Shown here: one piece after another, positions 23,622 through 36,472 of the stretch
Position numbering within the stretch: position 1 is the stretch's first letter
Layout: each line of letters starts with the position of its first letter
NCBI GenBank assembly: GCA_024305405.1
Contig: JAKNDB010000107.1
Span: forward strand, 4,572,501 to 4,636,500
DNA length: 64,000 nucleotides
Origin: Dirofilaria immitis
Taxonomy: Eukaryota > Nematoda > Chromadorea > Rhabditida > Onchocercidae
Direction: 5' to 3'
Made by a program: the position numbers and the translations under genes
Notes under the pieces: generated by a model
The model's database searches: none
Told to the model about the DNA's origin: nothing
Seen by the model: only the letters and a program-made list of their open reading frames with translations

Positions 23622-26600
23622 TTCACACTTTCTTTGGAATATTTTATTCATTAAAAATTGAGTATATTAAGTTTATGAAATCAAAAAAATACTTGAAATA
23701 TTTAAAATAGAAGACAAATAAGAATATTTAAATTGTTTGTAAAAAATGAAATGAAATTTACGATTAATATGAAATACCAATGATGTGATGCATAAAAATA
23801 TGAACAATTCCATTTGCAACGAATATTATTAAAAATTGGTAGAAAAAGTTTTATAATTTGTAACCAGAATAAATTGTTTTATTGTCACATTTTCTATGCT
23901 ACATTTTTTCAGTTCAATTTTTCATCTGATATATTCATATCTAGGCGTAAAATTTAAAAAATTTTCTTGCATAAATATTTTATTCACTCAAAATTTTTTC
24001 ATTTCAAAGAAATTATACCCAGAAAAATTCTATTTTGGGAATTTTTATACCATAGAAAGACATTTTTTAATTTTAAAATTTAATAAGAACTTTTTAAGAA
24101 TTTCAACACATTTATTCAAATGAACCATTTATAAAAATTTTATTGCAGAGGTTTAAATCTCTTTTCTGAGCAACCATTCGAGGCGGAAAAATTTTTGCTT
24201 AATATTTTTGCATTTTTAATTGTGTGAAAAGCTTTTAAAAATAAAAAAAGAAAAATCGAGAAAAACCGAAAGATTAGATTAGTTGCAGCAAATACATTAA
24301 CTCAGTTTTAATTTTCTACCTTTTTTAATAAGTCGAAATGTCATCCAGATTAGTCCTTAAATTCTAATTAAAATTTAAGCAAAAATTGTGAATTTAATAA
24401 ATTGTCAAACTTAAATAAATAATGCCATCAACTTTTCTTATCGGTGGTAATTAAGCCATTTCGAAAAGGAAAAAGAACTATATTTGCCCTTTTGAGTTTC
24501 AAATTATTTATGCAGCAACATTCGTGGTGTAGGGAAGAAACTTTTTATATTTCAGCTTTAAATTAATTTGTCCTTTTAGTTTTCCTCCAAATAAGAATTC
24601 ATATTAAAGTTATATTTTTCTGTTATTCAAAATATTATAATTTGTGACCGAATTGGTCCGATTTTTCAATTAATATTCATTTTTTTCATACTATGAATAA
24701 GAAAATTGGCAAAAATTGTAAAATTAAAATTATTAGAAATTAAAGAATTTCTTAAAAGAAAAGATAACACTTTACAATTAGAAAAGATTTACATTATTTT
24801 AAATTTTACAAATCCAAATATATTTCGAAATAATCAAAACGTATGTATAAATTTAAATGAACAAAATAATTCTAATATTTGGAATAGTAAAACTGTTTAT
24901 TTTATTTAAATTTAACGAGTGATTAATTAATAATCAGTTTACATGATTAATATTTACAAGGTATGCTAGTAAGAGTTAATCATTTTTGATAAGAATGTAA
25001 TTATATTTGGAAATGTGAAGCATTTCTATATGCTGATTATTATTTTCACCTTATTTGATTACCATTTCTATCTTGGATTAGTACTAAATACATTTAAATT
25101 TGTATCTGATCAATACTTCAGTTTCAGACCTACTGAAATTGGTAAGACTATAAATTTAAATATTATAATAAATGCTATTATAATACTAACAAAATCAATA
25201 CTGCTATGCAAATAAGATGAAAATAGAAAACACTTTCAGTATATCATATCAAGTGCATAGCAAATTTTCTATAATTTATAATTATTCGAATAATTGATTT
25301 AATGATGACTGATAGCTATATCGTAATGTTTGGTTAACGGTAAAAGATAGCAATATTGATTTGGGTTTAATTTAAATCATTTTATTCATCAAGCATTTTT
25401 TTGTTTTTTTTTTCAAATCGCTCCAGATTAATACTCATTTTTATGCTATTTCATTTTTATTTTAAGCAATGATTTAAAAATTTTTCTTGTTTTCTTTTTT
25501 TTTTTTTAAGAGGAAAAACAATCCTCAGAGTTATCTGTTTAATTATATTTATAAATATGATCAATTATTTATTCAAAATCTGATCATTAAAATCTCTTTT
25601 ATTGAAACAAAATAATTTTCTAAACAAATAATTATTAATAGTTGCGAATATCTTTCAAGATTATTCGTCATCTAATACTTGTCTTGCAAAAGTTGCGTAT
25701 TATAAAAAGTGCTAAGAATTTTATTTATTGAAATGATAAATATAAGTTTAAAGGTAGGAATTGCAAATTGCATATCGTGGTTATTGCTTGTGTAATGTTA
25801 AGTTATCTGTGATGATTTCTAACGAATATGATGGCTATGGAAGTGAAAAAGATACAGGAAAATTTGTATTGAAACTTAGAATTTGATAAAACTCATCATT
25901 ATCACATTGCGTATTGCTAATTATTATCATATTACTATCAAGTGAATCTTTTTCAATAATTTTTTCTGATTATAGTCAAATTTCAGGGCATCAAATTTCT
26001 GTTTCTGTTTCATTTTAATAGCTAGCAGTGAGATAGTTGAGATGATAGATAAAATTTAACGATAATTAAAAAATAGGCAAGAATTAAATATTAATGGAAT
26101 GATAAATGTGGATTAAGCGCTAAAAATGATACATGTATGCTTTTGATTTTTGATATTAAATTTTGTAGCTGGTTACTGTTAAATTATCGTTACAGTAGCG
26201 CATATGTTAATTTACCATACCATCCGAACATGCATCAGACTTACATTTATTATTTCAACTCAATAAATTTGATATTTTTTATAATATATTTTAGTATGCG
26301 ATATTTTTAAAATTTTAATAAACTTCGAATTTAAGTGCGAGTATTCCTGCTATGTCACTATTTATTTTTCTTGATTAAAATACTCCCTAGAAATCTTCAT
26401 CATATAAATTATCATCACCTCATACCAATAATATATCCTATCATAGTTCTTATTAAATATTTATGAAATGGAATTGTCTGATTCGATCCCATCCTTAAGC
26501 TTACATCCATCATTTCAATTCCAATTTTATTGATATCTACATAAACATTGAAACACATATTTATCATTCTTCAACCTTAATTTTATTTATAAAGAATTAC

Positions 26601-29501
26601 ACTAATCGTTTCAATAAACAATTAAATTTAACAGTAACAACTTAAAGAGATACTAATTTAAAATTCAGCAGAACTCATACCATTAAAATTCAAATAAAAA
26701 TTTTTTGTATGTAATATTATCGTTTATAGCAGGTCAACTATATTGATTAATTTAAATTAATGTCGAAAATATATTTTATGTATAGATAATGAAATTTCAT
26801 CGTAATAATTGTTTGTACAATTTGCAATAATAGGGCAATATTTATTTCTAAAATTTTTTGATTGAAATGAGAAGATTCAGATGAAGAGTATAAATTATTT
26901 CATTGGTTATAGAAATAAAAATAAAATGATAGAAGAAAGATAAAAGCAAAAAATAAATCAAATCAAATGATTAAGTGATAACAAAAATAAAAAGTAATTC
27001 AAATTCTCTCAGCATTATTAATCAGGCAATTATTCATCTCTTTTCTTCAAATTTTATAAATGCAATTTTCCAGTAACTTCATTAATCAGTGCACCTTTCT
27101 TATTTTTATATTTTTTCCCAACTTTATTAAATGCAATTTTATAATTTCGTTATTTTTATACATCGATATAATCAATCATTTATAGATCATCGAATAATAT
27201 CTCAGATACATCGATATGTTTCTAACTTCAAAATTTCCGGAAGTCTATTTTTTGTTTATTTCAATTAATTTATTTATTTTTGCTATTTCCGACATTCATA
27301 TTTATCCCGGAAATATCAATTTGCGAATTTTTCTTTGGAAATAATAATTTTTAATTTAAAATATCAAATTTGCAAAGATATTTGAATTGATAAATTTTAT
27401 AGTGCATGGACGACAATATTTCTTGCATACAAAATATAAAAATGGCAATAATTATATAATTTATTATTTCATTTCTTAAATATTCAATTTTTTTAGATGA
27501 TATGATGAATGAATAATTTTTATTAGATGAATGAATAATCATTTCATTTTTTAAATATCTAATCGTTAATAAGTATTCGATTACTATCTTATTTCCTAAA
27601 TATTTATTTTTGTTACTTATTCAGTCATTTCTTGTTTCATTTCGTAAGAATTTACTTATGATTAAGTGTTCGACTGATATTTTATATTTCTCATTTAATC
27701 GATATCTCATTTTTTAAACATTTAAGTGATTACTTGCCATTTCATTCTTAAGTATTTGCCATCATAATATTTTTTTCTTTTAATTAATTTTATTCAGTAC
27801 GTATATTTCGACTAAAATTATTCATCGATGTTTGGAATAATGATATGATAAAATATATGATACTTTCTTAGAAACATTGATGAACAATAAAAGGAAATTT
27901 TGTGCATAATTAATATACAAATAGATGGAAGAAGTTTGAATTTAACAAGCTTAACAATCTAGTAAACTGGCCAAACATTCGCTTTAATATGATTTACTCA
28001 TTTTCGAGAATCATATCTAATTCACTCCTCCTCCCCTCTTCTTTCTTTCTTTGTCTCTTTCCCTATCTTTATCTTTCTTCTATTAATCATTTTATCATTT
28101 CACTAGGGGAATATTATAGATTGAAAATATCGAATAATAGCTTTATTTCATGCCATCAAAACAAGCTTATTTAAATACATTTATAAGTATAAAAGGAATT
28201 CAGGCACAAAAATAGACATGAGAAATATTTTAAAATCAAATTTCATATTTTCGCTGATTTTTATAAATATTAAAGCGATTAATTAAACTCGTTGTTAAAT
28301 TACTGGTAAAATAAATTGATGTAATTTGAAACATTGAATGATGTTTTATTTTCATTCAATTCAGTCTATAATTATTAAATAAAAATTATTTTTAGGTTTT
28401 AATATATACAAGCAAGCAAAATCTATATATATGCTTAATTGAAAGAAAAATTTTTGCTGACAAATTGCACCTTTTTTTATTTTATTGTTAAATTTAGATG
28501 GGAAAAAATGCAGTGATTTAATATTCAATTTCTTTTCTTAAATTTTTTAAAAATGTGACATTTTGGAAGAAAATTTTCTCTCAACTAATTAATTTTACAA
28601 ATAGAAAATTTATGATTTAATTTATTATCTATTAATAAGAGAAATTTTGAAACTTTTCTTTTTATCCGCATTATTTCGTTATTTTTGACAATAAACAAAT
28701 GTTAATATGCAAAATTATATTAGTTTCTCATTTTTTTCAGAACTTTTCGAAAGCTAGAATTTAAAATATTTTTAAATTAGTATTTTAACATTGCTTTGTG
28801 ATTTCTTTATTACCTTAATTATAACTTGCTATTAATAAAACTCATGCAAACCTTTTTGATATATCCTACGGAACTGAATTATATCGAATTAATTTCTAAA
28901 AATTTTCAAATCTTTCTTTTTAATTTTCATTTCTTTGTGCAATTTATTTTGCTTAATATTTAGTCTCATCAAATCTTTTTCCATTTCCCATTTTTTTTTT
29001 TCATTTTTTCTTTAACGAATATTCTCAGCTTTTAGTAATATAAGGACAATAGCTATTTTGGGGAAAAAAAGAATTGAAAAATTCGTCAAATTCTTCACTA
29101 ACGAACATTTAAAATGAAAACGTTTAAAATTTATTTCTGCTCCATCCAATATACACATGTATTGTCCGAGCTTATTTATAATTCCAATTATTTATTTATT
29201 TATTTTTTTCAAGTCTTTTGTTCTTTAAATGAAATCATTTGTTTAAATTAAACAACAAATTGATTTCTTGTAAAGGCATCATAAATTATTGAATTTATTT
29301 GAATTACTTCTTGAAATTTATTAAATAATAAAATGAAATTGAAAAATTTGTAACTTGTCTCCTCGAGAAAATGATAATCCTTGATTGTTTTTTTAATAAA
29401 TAAAGTTATTAAAATAATTTTATGCTACATATATTTAATGTGTAAAATTTGTCTAAAGAGATTGAGAAATTTTAATAGGTTCTTCTAGCGTAAATGAAGA
29501 A

Positions 29502-29541
29502 TTTAGTGAGAGAAATACTTCAATCTTATTCTCTCACTAAA
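29502..29541. repeat. Hairpin with 13-base perfect core stem and 14-base loop
   Basis: TTTAGTGAGAGAA (29502-29514) pairs with TTCTCTCACTAAA (29529-29541). Beyond a 3-base bulge the stem continues with AGAAT/ATTCT. The geometry loosely resembles a short miRNA precursor, but the stem is shorter than usual. Confidence 0.6.
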
Positions 29542-29836
29542 TAATTCTTTTTATTCTCTTTTGCAAAATGAATATTTTTTTGAATTTAAAAACCGATTGT
29601 TTCAACAACTTTACATTTATATTAGCTTTACTATTTAAACAGCGCTCATTTTCACAATTATTTATAATTTCAAAAATTAAGTAATTATATTTATTGCTTA
29701 ATTTTTAATATAATTATCAAATTCTTTTAAGCTTATTCAAAATTATTTTACTGAAAGTTAATTATATTTTCAACATTTCTAAAATTCCTAAACTAAACTT
29801 GCATGCAATGCAGTTCCTAATATTTATATTAGAATA

Positions 29837-29930
29837 TAATTGATGCACTTTGCATCAATTACATTAAATGATGATCGTAAAATTTAAACAGAGAATATTT
29901 TATTAAAAAGTTTAATAAAAACTTTTTAAT
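29837..29930. repeat. Two neighbouring perfect inverted repeats
   Basis: TAATTGATGCA and TGCATCAATTA flank CTT at 29837-29861. ATTAAAAAGTTT and its reverse complement flank a 5-base AATAA loop at 29902-29930. Both lie within 400 bases of the hairpin at 29.5 kb. Confidence 0.75.
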
Positions 29931-30075
29931 ATTTCTTCGATAAAAATTATGAATAGATCTTAACATTCATATTAGAATGTAACATGCAACGCAAATGCTA
30001 AGCCGTAGCTTAATCAATCTTATCATAGATTTCTAGTTTTTTTTTAGAAATTTACATATCAATCATCCACCACAT

Positions 30076-30128
30076 TGTTTTCTGAAAAAATTTTTGGAAA
30101 AATTTCAGCTGAAGAATATGATAGCGAC
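30076..30128 (+). repeat. Copy 1 of a dispersed segment shaped like a 20-base microexon
   Basis: A block of about 50 bases beginning TGTTTTCTGAAAAAA and reaching ATGATAGCGA recurs at 34764-34817. Both copies carry TTTCAG, then 20 bases (CTGAAGAATATGATAGCGAC here, last base A in the other), then GTAAT, so both look like tiny exons with splice sites. This copy lies before the first coding exon of the channel gene. Confidence 0.55.
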
Positions 30129-31257
30129 GTAATTTTTCAATTCTCAAATTTCTTACCATTTCTGCTTTAGCAACAATTGTTTCATTTATCTTATTTTACA
30201 AATTATTTGATCATTTTGTACAAGAAATTTTGCAAATATGCAAATAAATTTTCTTGCCAAGTTTTACTAATTTGAATCATTCTCTTGGCAATATTTTTAG
30301 TGAAAATAATCAGTAATGATAATAGCATGCAATAATGATAATAACTCTTATCAGGAATTGCATTAGTAATTTATCATTTTATATTAGACTTTGTAAAATA
30401 ATTTGTATTAACTATACAAATTAAAACAGTGCTTTATAGTAATGAAAACAAAAGAACTAGAAATTAGACTGAGATAAGAAGAAAGAAAAAAAATTATAGC
30501 CACTATTGATAAAATTGCAATTAAAAAAATCTAAGTGATCTTTTCAATAAACAAACATTCAAGCTAATTGTTTCCGAAATATATATAAAAACGTAAAAGC
30601 ATTTTAAAATTTGAACTATTTATATTTGATTCTCAAAAGTTCAATTATTATGAGATGGAATTTTTAATTTTATTGTTCAAAGTTTTAGATACTATCTTTT
30701 GATGATTTTTGAGTTCGCATAAACATTTTAATTTAATTAGCTAAATAAATTGATTATCATTTTTCTTCTCATCTCTATTTTCTATTTGTTAAATATATCA
30801 CTGATAAAAAGAAGAAAGACAAAGACAAAAAATAGAAAAAACGAACGAATATAATAAAAAGCTATAGAATTAATCTTATCATCTCCTTCTAAGCTGCCGA
30901 TAATCTGTATCACAAGTTATCTCTCTCTTTTTTTCCTTTTTTCTTTCAAGTTTCAACGAAGCTGATTTATTCAATTTGAAAAATTTAGATATATGGAAAA
31001 GAATTTTCATTTTTATCATTACAAAATATTGCATGAGATATTTTTTTAAAATACCATTGAATTATTTTAACTTTTATTTTTCAATAAGTCTTACTTCTAA
31101 TCTTTCAAATTTATAAATCAATAACTTCTTAAATTAGTACAAAATAATATGCTGAGCGTCATTCATTCAGATATATATTTGAAAAGTTTTATCAAAATTA
31201 TTTTATAAAACGAAGGAAATTTTTGGAATTATTTGCTAATGAAAAAATTTCTTTTTC

Positions 31258-31259
31258 AG
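31258..31259 (+). promoter_or_regulatory. Candidate trans-splice acceptor for the potassium channel mRNA
   Basis: CTTTTTCAG ends at 31259, 28 bases before ATG 31288. The short leader after it contains an in-frame TGA (31273-31275), so it cannot code in the frame of the exon. This fits a short 5' UTR behind a spliced leader or an untranslated upstream exon. Confidence 0.5.
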
Positions 31260-31287
31260 GCTATATTGCTAATGAAGTTGCAAAATT

Positions 31288-34200
31288 ATGTCAAAATCCA
31301 ATTTACGATCCATTAATTCGAGCCCAAAATCGGAAACGATACGATTGCAGGAATTTTTGGAAAGTGAAGGAAACATTGACGTTGGGACCTATAGTCCGTC
31401 TATTTCATCATTTGATGAAAATTTTAATTGCGATGAAATGTTTATTATTACCATTGATAATCCACATGTTGATGCTACTACTTCAGCATTATCAAATTCT
31501 GATTCTATCAATTCTGATGGAAATCAATTTGCTGCAAGAATTCCGGCACGTAGCATTTCACGTGTTATCGATGAGGAAATGCGTCAACAAATTAAAGACG
31601 TATGTTTTTTTATTTTTTGCAATCATATTATCATTTTATTCGTTTATGATAAATTACGATATTCCTTGAAATTTATAAAAACAATTTGGTTCATTTTTTT
31701 TAAGTTAATTGTTTGGAAAATTATCAAATCAAAAATTCATAAAAACTGAAACATATCCAGAAGATGGATAATTCTATATATTATCATTATTATTAATATT
31801 AATCTCTTCGACATATTTCTCGAAAATATTTAATCCTTTTGTTACTAAATGATACAAAATAAATATTTATATTTGATTAATAATATTTCTATCATCATTG
31901 CTTCTGATGACTAATTAGTTCTTTTCATTGAAATATATGAGATGCAAAAACTTTCCCAAATTTTAATTTCACAATATTTGAAATAACTCAAATAGTCCGT
32001 GATTGACTTTTTTTTTACTTGACTGACCGATTTTAAACTGACTATAAAAAGAAAAGGGTAATAAAATAAACAGGGAATAAACAAAATAGTGTTGCTCAAA
32101 TATTATAATCTGTATACTTCAGTTTTGATAAAAACCGATTATTAATCAATCTAACAATAGTATTAATCAAAAGTCTAAAAAATATGGAAATATCAAAATG
32201 CCATCCATAAATATGTCTGTTAAAAAAATCGATTTTAAAATATAAAAGTGGAGAACTTTTAATGTTAAATTCTATCATAATAATAATAGTTTAATGATTA
32301 TTTTTTAATTCTTTTTCGTATCGTTCAATTTCAATTGAAAATAATTTTTACAATTACTTATTTCATATACAAACAAACATGAAACAATGTAAATAATAAA
32401 AATAAAAAAATCTTTTGTTTCTTTCACTTTCTTTAGTTGTAATTAAAATTTTATATTTGCAATAAGATATTCAAAAAATTTCAATGAATTGTTTAATTTT
32501 TTTAATTTTTGATTTACTTTATCGTTTCTAAATTTTCAATAGGAAAAAGGAAATTTTTTTCGTCTTTTCCTTTGTTTTTCGAACTATGCAAAAGAAAGTT
32601 TCATATTCACAATGAAAGTAATATCTTTATTTACTTTTCACTCAATTTTTCAGTCATTTTTATTCATTTTCAATTCCTTTTTATTTTTTCTTATTTACTT
32701 TTCTTACTTTCAATTTTCGATTTTTAAAAATTTTTCATTTCATTCTTATTCATATATTTTCTCGTTTATTGTACTGTTAAATAACTATGTCAAAATCTAT
32801 TGATAGTATTTTTATTGATTTTCAACCGATTGTTGATTCTCAACGATTAAATGGACGCATTTCATTTTTAAGTACCGAAATAATCACTTTGCCGTGAAAT
32901 TTTATGATTCATTTGTCGGATATTTTTAACAACAAAATGATTCCATTTGTTACTATGTCCTCTTTAATTTCATCGATACAACGATAAATTTAATATTTGC
33001 AAAAATTTTTCTAAGATGTCAAAGTTTTTTTTCTGCTTCTTTTTATATGTATTTTTAAATATATTTATTTATTATTTTTAATTAAATTAAATTTTCAAAT
33101 ATTTTAATTTTAATTTTTACATATTGCTGGAATGGAAGAAACGAAAAAGAATAGAAGAAAGGAAAAATGGTTATATATGGAAAGAAAAAATGTGCTTAGA
33201 AAAAAGCCTAAAATTTCAATCTTTTCTAAAATTTCCATTCTAGTCATTTGAACGAATATAAGCGCTAAGTGCTAAGAATGGCAACTTTTATTCCTTTTTT
33301 TTCCATTGGTGGTCTTTGAAATATACTTTAAAATACTAATTTTTTATATTTAATAATAATTATGAACTATTAGCACAAATACAATTAAGCTAAATATAAC
33401 TTAAGATAGATAAAAGTTTACAATTTTTTTAAAAATATTTGTTAGTTCTTTAGAAACAAAAAAATTATTTAAGTATTTAATTTAATTAACATGAAATATA
33501 TTCTTATATGCACTACACATAGTTTCAAATGAATGCTTGAAATGATTGTAAAATTGAATTTTACGAGTATTTATACTTTAAACTGACATAATCTATTTCA
33601 ATTTTTGACTAAATATAATCTTTCTGGTCAAATTTTTTTAAATTTTAACGATTCACTTTGCTTGCATCATATTACTATTATAAATCTTTATCGCATATGA
33701 TTACTCAATTATTCGCTTATCACTTATCAATTCAAAAAATTTTTCTCCAATAATGTTTTTGGATATGTTCAAAAAGTTTAAAAGAAGTACATTATTTTTT
33801 ATCACATGAAAAAATTTGCACTTTCAACATATTTTGTTTAAATATGCTCAAAAGAATTGAAATTGAGCAAAGAGAAAATGTCAAAATTTATTCCCATTCA
33901 TTTAACACTTTTTATGATTGTTGCTAAAATCTTATTCAAATTTTAACGGTTTATTTCCTTTATCACAGTACTATTATCAATCATTATTATTATTTCGATT
34001 ATTTATTTATTGATTATCAATTTATTTTTCTTCAGCCTCACTTTTTGAAATTAAACGAAGGAGTTTTTGACTGATTTAAAAAAATTTCAAGAAATTTTTA
34101 AATTCAAAAGAAAACTAAATTTTATATTTTATTAATTGATGAAATTTTTAAATTCAAAGAAAACTAAATTTTATATTTTATTAATTGAAACTTTTATGGA

Positions 34201-36374
34201 TGCAATTTTCATCGTCATTAGTTCTACAGTATTAATTGAATATTTTTTACTATTTCTGAACAATAATCTTATCATCTTCACGTAAAAATTTATCACTTAC
34301 GTAAGCTATTATGAGATCATAATACCATTTCTTTTGTTTGTACTGATAGCGTAAATCTGTCGAACAATCGTTCCATTCAGCAATAAGTATGAAATAATAA
34401 TAATAATATTATATTTAATTCGGTATATAAGTATTGAGATGATAAAAATAATAATATTATATTCATTTATCTCGCAGACTATTTACTGATTTTATATAAA
34501 AAAACTTTGCATATTTACGCTTTATGCGAAATTTATACTAAGCAGTTGTGAAAATTGATAAAAATTTCAAAATAATCTATGCAATTATATATATATATAT
34601 ATTATAAAGAATTAGCGAAATCGATTTGCTACTTTTTTCCTCATTGGTATGAAAAATCGAATTTTATCATAATGTTCGACATTTTCATGATTATTTCATA
34701 TTGCTATTTCCGTTTCAGTAATAAAGCGATATAATCAATTAGGAATTATTTGATCAATAATAGTGTTTTCTAAAAAAAAATTTTGGAAAAATTTCAGCTG
34801 AAGAATATGATAGCGAAGTAATAATAATGATAATAGCATGAATTGGTAGTAATAACAATGATAATAACTATTGCCGTCAGTCGTACGGGAATTATCGATT
34901 GCAAATTTCACATCACTTATTGCTAACATTAGCATTCATCGTTAGCTTAGTATTATCATCATCATGATATTCATTATTAAATTAAAATTTCATAGATTTT
35001 TGAAGAATTTAAGAAAGCAACAAAATATTAAACTCTTGTTTATATTTATTCATCTTTAAATGGAATTTTTCATTATCGTTATTAACGCAATAATATATTT
35101 ATTTATAACATCTATTTATAGTTCTCTGATGATCGATAAAACAAAAAGATCAATAAGTAAACAAAAAAGTTGAAAGTTAGTGATATGTATAAACCTTTAA
35201 AAACATTTTTGAAAACTATTTTCGACCAGTGCAAAATTTAATTGATTTTATCATAACAAATACAATTTACGATAAAACATGCTGAATTAAAATTATAAAT
35301 TGGCATTCTCATGATTATTTATAATTTTGAACGAAAAAATTTAAATAGTGATGATGGACAATGATAATGAGAATGATAATGATAAAGCTATATCAGTTAA
35401 TTCTTTCCATTGTAAAAAAGTTCTCATAGTAAATCGTTTTTAAAAAAACGGAATTTTGAACTGTGTAATTATGATAAATAGATAATATGCAAATTACGCA
35501 AAAGTTCAATGCTTTTTAATTTTTATGAAAAAATAATCTATTAATCTAGTTTAATACGAAATTATAATTTAATGATAGCCGGTTGATCATAAAATAATAG
35601 TTGACTAATCATAACTGATTAATTGTCAATTTACTTGACTTTATTATATAACTAAATTTATTTAACGTTTTAATTTTATGCTATATATTGTTGACTTATC
35701 ATCATCTGTTTGTATCATACTGGTTGTAGCTGCTCATTTTTATGAAGATAAAAATATAAACAATTTTGTTTAATTAAATAGAGGAAGATCATAAATAACA
35801 TAGTGGATTAATTACTTAAATATGCATAATTTTACCTAATTTAACAGAAATATTACAATAAATAATTTTTTTTTTCAATCTTTCTCAATAATTTTCAAGT
35901 ATTATGGAAAACAATAGCATTTTGTTCTCTTACCTTAAATGTTATATCAAAATATAACAGACATCATCTTTCATTTTTTTCTTTTTGTCTTTTTTAGAAG
36001 AACTTTTTCTTTCTTCAAATTTATTGTTTAAAAAAATAATAAAATTTGTATAAAATATAAAAAAGGATGAAATATTTATGTGATTTACCTTATTGAATAA
36101 CGATAAATCTAAATATAATGAAAAACAATATTTCGTTTCTAACACAAACTAATCATATTAGCTATGCATTTAGCCTGAAATTCAATTATCCATTAGTCTT
36201 AGCATGTTAGATTGGATATGGAAAGTTAGTAGTAACTAAGCATCGTTTCTAAGCATCATAATTAAATTGTTCGAATAATTATTTATTTGTTCAATAATCA
36301 TTTATTATTGGCAAGTTGGATGCAATGAGGCAAATAACTATTACATTTTGTTATTTTCCATCAAATATGACATC

Positions 36375-36472
<98 letters not shown>

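Larger units (their letters stand above)
19979..31258. other. Intergenic spacer between the four-pass protein gene and the potassium channel gene
   Basis: 11.3 kb without a supportable exon on either strand. Open frames here are short and built from AAA, AAT and TTT codons with no recognisable motif. The notable content is hairpins (22125-22177, 23589-23621, 29502-29541, 29837-29861, 29902-29930), a foldback element (23155-23363) and a segment at 30076-30128 that recurs at 34764-34817 inside the channel gene. The right end should hold the channel promoter. Confidence 0.55.

Noticed and set aside
31223..31669. Alternative frame (MELFANEKISFSGYIANEV...) over channel exon 1
   Set aside because: The frame starting at ATG 31288 has better composition, ends at a phase-0 donor and links to exon 2; the other frame becomes hydrophobic chance sequence.
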